Of a stretch of 64,000 nucleotides of DNA, positions 23,222 through 34,490 are shown piece after piece. This stretch comes from Edaphochlamys debaryana. Taxonomy: Eukaryota; Chlorophyta; Chlorophyceae; Chlamydomonadales. A model generated the notes under the pieces. It saw only the letters and a program-made list of their open reading frames with translations. It was not told where the DNA came from and did no database searches. Every line of letters starts with the position of its first letter. The stretch's first letter is position 1. The position numbers and the translations under genes were made by a program. The stretch covers positions 62,001 to 126,000 of the forward strand of contig JAEHOE010000163.1 of the NCBI GenBank assembly GCA_016858145.1, written 5' to 3'.

Positions 23222-26200
23222 ATGGCAGCCACCTACGCCGCGCAGGCGGCCTATCTGGCGACCTCGCCGCTCACGAGGTCGACGCCCATCCCGTTCGGGA
23301 CCAAGCGGTCCGTGAGCGGGAGGAGTACCGTGCCCGCTACCGGCGCGCGTATTTCGGGCGCGGGCGGCACCAGCGCAGTTGCGGACTCCTTTGTGGAGTC
23401 TGCGCGCGCGGACGAGTTCTACCAGCGGTATAGCCTGTCCACGTCCGGGCGCAGGCGCTCGGTGGCCTCGTCGCCGTCCGCGACCGAAGGCGCCCGCGTT
23501 CAGGCCCAGGGTCCTGCGCCCAAGGAGGTGACTTTCGGCTTCAACGTTGGCACGACCAGCGCCTTCGCGGACGCCAGCTTCACGTTTCAGCGGCCTCCAG
23601 TCGCCCCGGCCCCTAAGCCGGCTGCTCGCGGCCTGCTCTCGAGGGCGTTGTCCAGTGAAGTCGTGAAGGTGCGTTTGGTGACCCGCTTACGCCGACGCCC
23701 GCTACGGAGGCTCATCCTATGCTGTTGACATTCGTAGGACACCGATGTGCTGGCGCATTCGCTGCTGCCCTCGGCGCCCGCGGACCCCTTGGTGTTCTTC
23801 CCGGGCATCCCGCTGGACCTGCTCCGACAAGCCCAGGTGCGCTGTTTGTTCATGACCCTACCTACTGGACTAGCCTGGGGTGGTTGTCCGTCAAGAGCGC
23901 GCATGTTTGGGTTAGACCTGCAGTGCGCGCATGTGTGAGGCCCCGCGTGCCGTCTCTTCGTATCGCGCTTGTCTCGTTTGCCTTCTTGACAGGGTCAGTT
24001 CGGCGCTCCGGTCGCTTGGCCTGCAGAAGCGCCCGCTGACTCGCTTTCCATGCCCGCAGGCTCAATTCCCGGTGTTCCACAATGAGGTCGTCGTGACTGC
24101 GTACGGCCTCACAGCGCGCGCTCACCAGAACCAGTTCCGGAAGAACGGGGACTCGATGCTGAGCCACTGCGTCGAGGTGCGCTAGGGTTCGGGTCCATTT
24201 TGGCGCGTGACTTCGCGACTGCTGCCCCGTCGCTGCGTGCCCGGTACTTACACGGCTGCCCCTCATTTCTGAGCAGGTCGCCAAGACGCTGGCGGGGCTC
24301 GGTCTGGACGCCGAGACTGTTGCGGCGGGCCTGCTCCATGAGACGCTCGCTGCCGACTCCTACCGCTCGCAGCTGGAGGAGTTCATGCCCCCGGCGGTCG
24401 TCAACCTCGTGGACCGCATCAACACCATCAGCGAAATGAGCCGCCTGTACCGGCAGCTCAATGCCTCGGGGTCGTTCACGGAGGACACCTTTCAGCGCAT
24501 GCTGGTGGCCATGGAGGACGTGTCGGCCGTGCTCGTGAAGCTGGCTGATCGCGTCCACAACATGCGCACCATCCGCGTGCTCCCGTTCGAGCGCCAGGAG
24601 GCGCTGGCGCGGGAAACTCTGGAGGTGTACTCGGTTGTGGCGAACCGCCTGGGGGTCTGGTGCCTCAAAGCGGAGCTGGAGGACCTTGCATTCAGCGTCC
24701 TGCACCCCGAGGTGCGCTGCTTACTTGGGGCGGGGGCGTACCAGCGATGGCTTGCGCTGGTCTCCTGAGCGGACGGTTTCCGTAGGGGGCAAGGCGCTGC
24801 CGGCATGGGGTGTTGAGCCTCCTCGGTGCCGGGATCATGCCATGACCCCGGCGTTGTCTCACGCCTTGGGCACAAGCTACCCTAGCAGCTCGTTCTAAGC
24901 TGTCGCCTCTTCCCTACCTCGCGTGCGCACAGGAGTATACCTGGCTCAAGCAGGCGGTGGCGCCGCGGCAGGACCCGGCGGTGCTGGAGACCACCATCAA
25001 CAGCATCAAGTCGGGCCTGCAGGCGCACGGCGTGCAGTACGAGGACATCAGCGGCCGCCCGAAGAACCTGTACGGCATCTACACCAAGCTGGTCAAGGAC
25101 GGCAAGCCCCTCACCATGGCGTCGCTGGACTCGATCTTCGACCTGATGGCCCTCCGCGTGGTCGTCTCGTCCAAGCACGAGTGCTACACGGCGCTCCGCG
25201 CTGTCGCGGTGAGCAAACCTGGGACCCTCAGGGGCATACAGCGACGTGGGGCCTGAGCGGGCTTCCCCTGCAGCGGCTGAACCGGAACGCACTTGCGCCC
25301 TTCCCTGCCCCTGCCCCTCACTCCTCCGCCCCCGCCTTCCCCACCCTCGCAGAGCGTGTACCGCACCATGCCCTCCCGCTCCAAGGACTTCATCAAGGAC
25401 ATCAAGAAGCCCAACGGTTACCAGTCCCTGCATGAGACCATCTACGGAGAGGGTGGCGCGCCCGTGGAGGTGAGACAAAACGGGGGGCTGCGGGGCAAGG
25501 CGAGGGGTGCTACTGTGGCTTCCAGGGACCGTGCCCATGTGGGTTGGGGCGAGGGCATGCGGTCAAGCAAGTTGCAGCATGCTGCATCGTTGCTGACGTG
25601 CCCATCGTTGCCCGTCCGCCCTCAGGTCCAGATCCGCACGCACAAGATGCACTACATTGCGGAGTACGGCTTCGCGGCGCACTGGAAGTACAAGGAGAAG
25701 CTGGACAGCGAGGACGAGTGGCTCGAAAAGGTGGGGCGTGAGCCCCCATGCACCCCGGCGGCGGCTCTTGCCTGATGCTTTAAACCCGTCCGCGGTCCGC
25801 GGCTCCACCCTCTGCTGCTGACACGTGTGTTCCCATGTCTCTGTCAACCCCCAACCCCACAGGAGACGCAGTACAAGCGCTGGCTGACGCACTACAAGCT
25901 GGGCGTGCACGACAAGAAGGTGCGGCCCGCGGGCAGCCCGCCCACGGACTCGTCGCTCAAGTCCCTGGGCGTGGCCTACCTGGACCGGCCCGAGGAGCAG
26001 CAGCTGGACCTGCTGGACCCCTTCCTGCGGCACCAGCGCTTCAGGCTGCAGGTGCCCGCCAAGACCGAGGTTAGCGTGCTGCTGCAGACGTGCGACGGCA
26101 TCGAGACCAAGGAGTTCCCGCTCGGCACCACGGCGCACCAGCTGTGGCGCGAGCTGGGCCTGGGCGCGCAGCCCGGCCTGGCCCTGACCGTCAACTCGCG

Positions 26201-26534
26201 CCTGCCCGCCGGCGAGTCGGCGCTGCAGAGCGGCGACCTGGTCCAGGTCCTGCCGCTCACCGCCGTGCTCAGCCGCAGCCCCCAGGACCGGTTCGGCTCG
26301 GCCCGCACGCTCTCTGCGGTTGCAGAGGAGTGGGACGAGGAGCTGGCGCACTCGGAGGCCAGCTCCAGCTCGCCCTACTCGAGCGCCGGCGCCCCCGGCT
26401 TCTCGGACGGCGGCAGCAGCGGCGTGCTGGAGGTGTACGGGCGCGACGGCATGAGCAGCTGGACGCTGGGGCCCAAGGGCGTCGCGGCCAGCCCCGTTGC
26501 GGCGGTCGCGGGCTCGCGGGGCCTCGGGATCTAA
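23222..26534 (+). CDS. RSH: Plastid-type RelA/SpoT homologue ((p)ppGpp synthetase; HD hydrolase site altered)
   Basis: Eight exons, 23222-23668, 23738-23836, 24060-24176, 24277-24711, 24933-25208, 25353-25469, 25626-25730, 25863-26534, give 755 residues with every intron in phase 0. RSH enzymes make and/or destroy the alarmone (p)ppGpp, in algae and plants mainly in the chloroplast. Residues 1-100, rich in Ala/Ser/Thr/Arg, look like a transit peptide. The HD domain (about 190-340) keeps SHCVE and KLADRVHNM (D312, N316), but the usual LLHD..DD reads LLHETLAAD, so D78 and the E81/D82 pair of bacterial Rel numbering are replaced by Glu and Ala-Ala. The synthetase domain (about 380-530) looks intact: SGRPKNLYGIY, SIFDLMALR (D436), NGYQSLH (Y481), PVEVQIRT (E497). 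A TGS-like domain is at about 590-655. No ACT domain or EF hands are visible. Overall it is nearest plant RSH2/RSH3 in the HD region. Confidence 0.94.
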
Positions 26535-29077
26535 GGGGTGAGGCCTATGCGTTGCGCGGTCGGGAGTGGCGCCTCGCGCCCCCTTCCGGCGGCCGCTGGT
26601 CCTCCTCCTCTGTCCCGCGCCCCTCGCGTCGCTGCCACCTTGGCGGGACTCGTGCGTAGCGCAGCCGTTGCGGCGGGTTAGTGGCTTCTGGTTGGGGGGC
26701 GGGGCTGCCTGAGGCGAGGCTGAGGGGCTCGCGCGTGTGGCCCCGGGCGTGGTCCCCGTCGCCCGGGGCTCAGCAGGGCAGTGCACGGCAGGAGGCTGTA
26801 TGTGCGGCAGGCGGGGGATATGATTCTGCCCTGTGCGCGGTTGTACCAATATAAGGAAGGCCTAGCAGTCGACCCAGGCGACTGAACCTTTGTACCATGT
26901 ATCTTGAACGTGTGGTTGTGACGGGGCGGTGTGCGACGTCTGTTGCGGAGAGGGCGCCTTGCTTGTTCGGGGGCGTGTGTCAGATGCCAGTCAATGTGGT
27001 TGCTTTGCTGGCTTGAGTGGGTGCACGAAGAAAGATATATGTCTCTTGTCTCTACCAGGGCTAGCGGGGCGCGTTGTACATCCGCAAGTTGTCTGTCTCT
27101 GAACTACCTGACGCGTGGCGCTGGCGCTGGGAACTGTCGGCACGTAGCGAACACCTGGGTCGCGGCGCTGGCGCGGAGTGTGCGCGTTTGTACTTGAATG
27201 CATGATGCGTGGTTGTGGCGTGCTGCGCCGTCTCCCTCCTTGCTGCCATGGCAGACGGGACGGGGCGGGCGGCTTGAGTCCGTCATGCCGCGTCGGTTGG
27301 CCGGCGGGCGCTGGTGTTGGCGCTCGAGATGGATGGATATCGTGATCCTACCGTGCGGTAGGTGGACGAGCGGACGGACGATGATGCTGATTCTGAGTTT
27401 GATCGCGCACAAAGTTGTGGAGTGCGCACGATGTGGATGTTGATGCAGGTTCGTTGGTGCGTTCGGTTGGCGAACACAAGGAAGGCTGCGCTGAGGGCAG
27501 CTGGAGCGGCGGGAAACACGAATGGCGAGAGGGCACGCGGAGAGTTGGTGTGCGGAACACGGGAGTCGGAACGGGTTGAGCGGCGGGGAGCTTCGGCTAC
27601 GATTGATGCAGGCAATGCCGGGTATTTAGACATATAGGAGCGCTCTTTATCCTCCTCCCCCCCTTCAACTCCCACCTCTTATTACTCAACTCCCCAACTA
27701 GCCCGTTCTTCCTCGCTAGGCTCGCCCGATCTGATTCATTCAACCCAAACTTACTTGTGATGCACGCGGGTGACGCTAGCTGAGAAGACCACAGTACTCC
27801 ACGCACGATTGTTTGAGCTGAGCTGGATGGCTTTACCATTTGAGGCCACAGTTACGCCTTGATTACACGGAAGGGCGTGTCGACGAAGATGCTTTGAGCG
27901 CCCCGGCCACATGCGGGGAGCGCTGTTGTAAGTTGTGATCTCGAGCAAGGCCCCCTGGACGCCCGCAGGCGCCGCGTTCAGCCACCAGCTGCGAGTGTAC
28001 GCGCCGTGCTCGCTGCCAGTTGGAGGGCACTGCGTCTCTGGAGCGGCTGTGGAGCAGCTGACGGGCCTGCTCACTTGCTTGCACTCTCGCTCGCCAGCGC
28101 CCCTCCACACCACGACTCTGCGGCACTACGCCCCGTTGTCAGCGCCACGGGGAGGAGGGCCAGACTCTACCACTCTACCACCGAGCGCCTTTCTGTACAC
28201 AAGCTTCGACGCGCAGTTCCTAGGGATCACGCCAGCCATCGGGCATCTCGTGGCACCCCCGCCGATGGCCCCCGGTCTGCCTCAGGCTGCCCTTGCTTCC
28301 CCGCCCTCCGCCCCCCGCACTGCGCAAGCGAGCACCGCCCACGCCCCATGCCGTGCACCTCCTCACGCAGCTCCGTGCTGCTCCCATTGCAGCAGCAAGC
28401 AAGCAGGCATTGCGTCAGCCAGGGTTCCTACTAGGCGAACGCGGGGGCTTAGTGGCTGGGCCCCAGAGCCATGGCCCCTGCAGAGACTCCCCCCCCCATG
28501 CGACGCGCCCATGCACCGGCGCCCATAGCCGGCCACGATGCGGCTCACATGCTCTTGCGTCCTAGCTGGGCCCCCAGAGCCATGGCCCCTGCAGGCATGC
28601 CCCTCACACCTCGCGCCAAGGCACCGGCCCCCAGCGTCGTGCCGTCGCGGCCAGAGTCGTCGGAAGAGCGTCGAATGGGCGCGACGCCCTCACACGGCCC
28701 CCACGTTCTTGCGGTGGCGGCTGGGCCCCGTGGCCGTGGACCAGTCCCCCTCCGTCACCACGTGCCCCGCCCCCGCCTCCAGGGGGGGCCGCGGCAGGGG
28801 CGACAGCTGCGGCCGGGCGGCGGGAGGGGGCGTGGGCGGTCATGGTCAGGGGCGGCGAAAGCATCGAGGGTTAAAGCATAAAAGACAAGGGGAGCGAAGC
28901 GCTCTGTTGTGGCGCAGGGCGTGGGCCGCAAAGCACGCAACCGAGCGTGCGAGCGTAGCCCGCCCGCCTGGATGAGATTAGCAACACATGGAGATCCCCC
29001 GCCGTTTCTGTATCCTTCTAAGGCCGCATCCCTCTTTGTAAATGCTGTCGTCAGCGGCTCTGTGGCTCATCGCCCCT
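26535..29077. other. Convergent intergenic region between RSH and nucleotide-sugar transporter genes
   Basis: About 2.5 kb into which two genes run from opposite sides, so it holds two 3' UTRs. It includes a copy of the CACTACGCCCCGTTGTC repeat at 28120-28140. A ~70-bp imperfect direct duplication lies near 28455-28525 and 28560-28630, both copies containing CAGAGCCATGGCCCCTGCAG. Open frames here lack recognisable domains. Confidence 0.5.
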
Positions 29078-32000
29078 TCAGCAAAGCGCAGCCTCGGAAC
29101 TCGGAACTGCGCTGCGCACCTTAGCGCTCTCGCTGGGGCCGCTGGCCACATCGGACAGCTGCAGGGGATGACGCGGGCGAGGAGGGAAGGGAAGGGAGGG
29201 GAAGGGAAGAGAAGGGGGGGGGGCGGTGTTGGCCGGTAGGGGGCAGCGGGCAGGCCGCCGCCAGCTCCAAGGCGGGGGGCGGGCGAGGGGTAGGTCCGCC
29301 CTCAGCACCCCTTTGAGCCCACAAAGACGGCGCCCTCCAAGCACGCATCGCTCACTCCCCACCCCAAACCCCTCCACCTGCATGCCCTGCCCCCCGAGCA
29401 GGTTGGCGCTGGAGGCTGCGCCCAGGGTCACCCCCAGGGGGTCGGAGCTGGGGGCGTTGGCCTGCAGCATGGGGCGGGGGTGTGGGAGTGGGTGGGGGTG
29501 TGGGGGAGGGCGCAGGGTTTACGGGGAGGCAATGAGAGGAGGCCGGGTGTAGGCCGTGTGCTTCCCCTGTCCTCCATTGCACCCTCGCCCTGCGGTCCTT
29601 GAGGTCCCCCAGCTTGCTTCAACTCCACGCCCTCCGCCCCCCTCCCCTCCCCCCCTCCCCTCCCCTCGGTGCGCATCGGGCTGGCTGGCTGCCGCTCTAT
29701 CTCTTCGCGGCTCTCCAATGCTCCGAAAATCACCCCTCCCCTCCCCTCCCTCCCCCCCTCACCAGCTGGTTGCGGTGCGCCCAGGGCCCCCCCTTGTCCC
29801 CCGCGCCCCGCTTCTCCTGCTTCTCAAGGTACTTGAGCGCCGTGTACCAGATGGCGCCTGGGGGGGGGGGAAGGGGGAGGGTGACAGGGGGGCGACAGGC
29901 GGGAGAGCTAGGGTATCACACGTGCGTGGCCCTCCCCCTTCGCCCCTTCTCCCCCTTTTGCCCCGGCGCTTCCCTGCCCACTTTCGAGCACACTCTTCCC
30001 TTGGTCCTACAGCACACGCGCCCTCTGCCCCCGCACCCACCCAGCGTGTTGAGCGCGATGCCCGCCACGTTGACTGCGTTGAAGCGCACCCCCCCCAGCA
30101 GGAAGAAGCCCAGAAAGACGGCCACCACGCCCTGGGGGGGGGGGATGGGAGGAGGGGGGGAGGGGAGGGGGACAACAGTGAGGTGCTTAGGGCTGCTCGG
30201 GGGGGCGGGGGTGAAGGGGAAGGAGAGGGGCCCAGACGCCAGAGGGAGACAGGGAGGGGAAATGGGAGGATGCGGAGAGGCTTTTGCATGGCGCGAGGTG
30301 GCCCTGGCACAAAGGCAGGGAAGGGGTGCTGATGGCACAAGGTTGAGGTTGCCCTCTCCCACCCCCTAGCCCCCCACCTTGATGACCCCCACTATGGTGG
30401 TGGTGAGGGCGGAGTTGTTGACGGTGCACAGAAAGAGGGCGTAGTTGAGCAGGCAGCCCTGGGGGGCGGTGGGGGGGGGAGGGAGGGGGGTGACAGGTGG
30501 TCAGGTCTTGGGAGCGAGAAGATGAGTGCGGGGGGGAAGGGGAAGAATAAGGAGCTTGTGGGAGCGGGTGGGCATCGCCGACGCAACCCTCGAGCTGGAC
30601 CCGTGCCGCTGCCTCCATCATAACCCCCCCCCCTTTCCTTCCCTTCCCCTGCACCCCTGCGCTACCGTCAACCCCATCGACCCCTTCCCCCCTCCTCTCA
30701 GCCCCTCCTCCACTTCCTCATTTGCTCACCAAACCACCACCACCGTAGCCGCGCTGACAAGGGTGCCCCACGGCGCCCCCCCCTCCCCCTTCCCCCCCCC
30801 CTCCACACGCCCTCCCTCCCCCCCCTCCCCACCATGAGCGCCGCGCTGAGCAGGGTGCCCCACAGCGCCCCGAAGCCGTGCGCCGCCAGCGCCGCCGCGT
30901 AGGCCCCCCGCAGCGCCCCCGCCTCCCCCGTGGCGCCCACCACCGCCAGCAGGAAGGGCAGCGAGGTGAGGGCGTTGTAGTAGAGCAGCTCGGTGGTGCC
31001 CACCCCCTCGTCGCCCTGACAGGAGGGGGGGGGGGTTGAGAGGGGGCGAGAGGGAGGGAACACAAGGCAGGGCATACGGAACCGAACATGGCTCCTCTTC
31101 CCCTTCTACGCCCTCCACCAGTCGCCGTTGCCACGTCAGCCATGACGTACTCGTTCCCCCCCTCCACCCCTGCGCTTTGTCAACTCGTCAACGGTTACCC
31201 CCAGCAGCAACCTAGCACCGTCCATTCCGTCTGCTGCTTGTCACCCGCTCCCGCTCTCCGCCCCACCGCCTCCGCCCCCCCCCTTCCCCCCCCTCCACCC
31301 CCCCCACCTGGAACTCCACCAGCAGCAGGTAGCCCGCCTGCACCAGACAGGACATGAGGGCAAACAGGTAGCCCTGGGGGGGGAGGGGGAGGGGAGAGGC
31401 GGTGAAGGGGAGGGAGAAGAGAGGGCCAGGGGCGGGGGGAGAGGTGGGGGAGAGCCAGCCTGACGACCCAAGACAGCTGACCACCCCCGGACTTCCCCTC
31501 CTCCACAAACCCAACCCACATTCGCCCCCCCCTTGGAAGCCTCCCATCCTCGCTGCCGTGCTCATGTACAGCACGTGGCCCTGCCTCCCTTTTTCCGGTC
31601 CCCGCTTAACCCGTCCCTCCCCTATTCCCCCCCCCCGCCCGAGCTCACCCACAGGTCGAAGCTCAGGTCCCCTATGCCCGCCACCACACAGCCCGCCACC
31701 ACCAGCAGGACAGACAGGGAGATCTGCAGGGGGGGCAGCCGCCGCCGGATGACGGCCTGGAGGGGGTTGGGGGAAAGGGGGAAAGGGGGAAAGGGGGAAG
31801 GAGGGGGTTGGGGAGGGCTGGGGTTGTTGGGGGAGGGGTAGGACCGGGGGAATGGGAGGGGGGTGATGGAGGAGGGGGCAGGACAGCGCGGGAAGGGCGA
31901 GGGGGAGGAGGGGGGAAGGAGAGGACGTGGCACAGGAGGCACTCTCCCGAACCCTCTCGACCCCACGCTCCCCAGGGCCAGACGCTGCCGGGCAGCCATC

Positions 32001-34108
32001 AACGCCACCTTCAACTGCTCCCCTAGACCTTTGCCCTCCTCACGCCTCCTCCTCACCCCTCAGCCCCATTCACCCCCCTCGCCTCCTTATTCCCTGCCCC
32101 CTCTGTCAGGCCACGAGTCTTAGCGCATACTAGGCTCACTGGCTGCCGCTCCCCCTCTCCCTTGCGGGATCGTATCCTCGTACACGCCCCCCACCTGTCT
32201 GCCCCCATTCTCTCGCCACTGCAGGAAACAGGGCCACGCCCTCCCCGCCAGGTTCTGAACGCACCCCTCATTCCGCCCCACGCGCTCGCCCCCCCCCCCA
32301 GGCCCCCACCTTGACCACCAGTATGATCATGGGCGTGAGGCGCTTGAGGACGTTGTACATGGGGATGTTGAGCGTCTTGAGCCCGAACCTGGGGGGGGGG
32401 AGAAAGGTGAGGAGAGGGGGGAAAGCGACAGGGAAGGGCATCGAGCATGCAGCCCTCGTCTGCACGGTTGCGGCGCCGCGGGCAGAGAGCACGACCCGGC
32501 CCGTCCCCTGGGCACGTGATACACTTACCCAGGGAGGAAGGAGAAGCATGGGTGCTGTGGCCCCTGCCCTGCCCCCCTCTCTTGACACCGAGCAACCGGG
32601 TGCTCATAGCGGCCCGCGGCAGCCGCGATTCCCCCCGGCCCCTGCCCCCGAGCCTCCACCCCCTTTCCCCCTGCTACCCCCCCCCCCCTTCCCCCTTGTC
32701 GTGGTGTGCAGTTCGCCCCTCCCACTCCCCGTCTTTCCCTTCCCGCCCCATGCTCACAGCGCCAAGCCCGCGTTGGCCGTGCACCCCCCCCTCCCCCTGT
32801 CCGGGTGTGCATCCGCTCCTGCCCCCCCTTCAAGCCCTGCTCACAGCGCGAAGCCCACGTTGGCTGTGTAGAGGGCCGTGATCCAGAACAGCCGCCGGCA
32901 CTTGTGCCAGGAGAACTGGTGGAGGGGGGAGGGGGGGAGAGACGGGGAGGAGAGAAGACGGAGGGAGAGGGGGGAGGGGGAGGGGGAGGGGGAAGTCAGG
33001 GCGGGACGTGAACTCGTACGGTAATGTGGCCACGAAGTGTGTAGCGCTGCGCCGGCGCGGCTGCGTGCGGGCACGTTCCCCCCGGGCAGCCCTGGTGTGG
33101 GCCCCAGCACAGGCCCATCACCCGAGGGCAGAGGGGGCAGGGCCCCTGGCCCTGGCCGCCACCCCCTGCGTGGCGCCTAGAGTCACTCATGCCACCGCTC
33201 GGGCCTCCTCTTCCCGCTCCTCCTCCTCCTCAGGTCCTTTCCGCACCCGATTTCTCTCCAGCCTCAAGTCCCTCCCTTCGTCACCAAGCCCTGCCCCCAA
33301 GCACTTCCGCCCCCTGCTCCCGCCCCCTCTCCCCGGGGCCCCCCAGCCCTGTGCCCCCCCCTCGCCCCCGGGGCCCCCACCCGGGGAAAGTCCAGGTACC
33401 CGGCCGTGAGCAGCGGGTGCAGGAGGGCCGCAGTAGCAGCCATCTGGGTCGGCAGGTGGTGGTGGCAGTGGTGGGGATAAGGGGAGGGAGGGGCGCATGA
33501 GCGGCATAGGCAGGGGTTCAGGGGAAGACAGTGGCACTGCGGCCAACGCGGCACTGCGGTCCCGCTGGTTGACGCCCCGCCCCCACCTCTTCATAGCATA
33601 CTCGTCTCCGTCGAGTTTCCCCTCAACTCTCCCTCTCTCCCGCTCCGCTTCCACTTGGTCAAAGCTCCACCCCCGCATGCCCCCCTGTCCCCCTAAGAGT
33701 GCCCCTGCGCTTCCGTAGCTCACGCGAGCAGCCCCCAATCCTCTCAATCTCCATCCCCACCCCCCAAGATCCGCCACCCCCCACCTGCAGAACCATGACG
33801 CAGTTGGGCAGGGGCAGCATCTGCATAGACGCCTTGTTCACAAAGTTCATGGACACAGCCACAGTGCCGTCTGAGGGAGTTGGAATGGGGCGGAGGGGGT
33901 AGAGGTGGGAGGGTGCAGTGAGACGGTGAGACAGTGACGTGGGGTCCAGTTGCAGCTTTGAGCAGGGAGGGTACGGGGCATTGCCGTGAACCGGCCTGAG
34001 CGATTAGAAGTTTGGGGGCAGGAGGTCGGAGGGGTTTGGGGGTGCAGGTGTGGCTCCCGGTTACTCACACAGGATGGCGGAGCCAATGCCGATGAAGCCG
34101 AGGGCCTG

Positions 34109-34139
<31 letters not shown>

Positions 34140-34490
34140 CGCGCGTTCGGGGTGGGGTCGGGAGGGGGTCAATGGATGCTCCTCCCCGACCACGGTCGGA
34201 TCGACCCCCGACGCCCGCGTATCATATTGTGCAATACACGATGCCCCACGTATGTGCAAGCTTGCACAGCGCCCGGACTGCACGCACGCGTACCGACCCA
34301 TTGATAGAGCCCTCCTCGCGAGCCCTTCTCCATCGCCATATGCCTGTAGCGCATATCATCAGTGCATGATGTGCGAGGTGTTATCCAGCCCAAACAGCAA
34401 GCAGCGACACGTTCGAGCGCAAACATACCCATCGACCGACGTCGCGCTGAGCGGCAGCAAGGGCTCGCCTTCTCCTTTTCGTGAGTCCAT
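29078..34490 (-). CDS. Nucleotide-sugar transporter (SLC35D/UGNT1-like, triose-phosphate-translocator superfamily)
   Basis: Fourteen exons: 34490 to about 34437, 34105-34069, 33870-33785, 33443-33381, 32915-32845, 32388-32310, 31756-31649, 31373-31308, 31015-30833, 30458-30378, 30131-30041, 29857-29763, 29461-29378, 29158-29078; about 392 residues. Such Golgi/ER carriers exchange cytosolic UDP- or GDP-sugars for the nucleoside monophosphate. About ten hydrophobic segments are visible. Family hallmarks are VSMNFVNKASM near the N-terminus, LNIPMYNVLKRLTP, VVAGCVVAGIGDLSFD, LFLCTVNNSALTTTIVGVIK and GVRFNAVNVAGIALNTLGG. These resemble plant UDP-GlcNAc-type transporters more than UDP-galactose ones, but substrate cannot be read from sequence. 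Exon 1 (MDSRKGEGEPLLPLSATS) has a dileucine-type EPLLPL signal. Its donor is unsure: the good GTATGT site at 34428 breaks phase, while 34436 (GTCGAT) keeps it. The Lys/Gln/Ser-rich tail after KYLEKQEK is presumably cytosolic. Confidence 0.88.
30752..30785 (-). repeat. Partial duplicate of transporter exon 9 end in intron 9
   Basis: On the gene strand this copies the exon-9 end (30833-30872): GALWGTLLSAALM in the exon, GAPWGTLVSAA in the copy about 90 bases downstream. A GTGAGC follows about 25 bases after the copy. The frame stays open from the exon into the copy on a neighbouring frame only. Confidence 0.75.
32755..32786 (-). repeat. Partial duplicate of transporter exon 5 end and its 5' splice site in intron 5
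   Basis: The exon-5 end (32845-32872), coding TANVGFAL before GTGAGC, recurs 86 bases downstream as TANAGLAL-like sequence before an identical GTGAGC. Roughly 24 of 28 exon-side bases match. A shorter, weaker third copy may lie near 32605. Confidence 0.78.

Noticed and set aside
34421..34490. GTATGT at 34428 as the donor of transporter exon 1
   Set aside because: It is the better consensus but leaves two extra bases, which breaks the frame into exon 2 (GCC CTC GGC). The model keeps an uncertain in-phase donor instead, and a hidden micro-exon remains possible.
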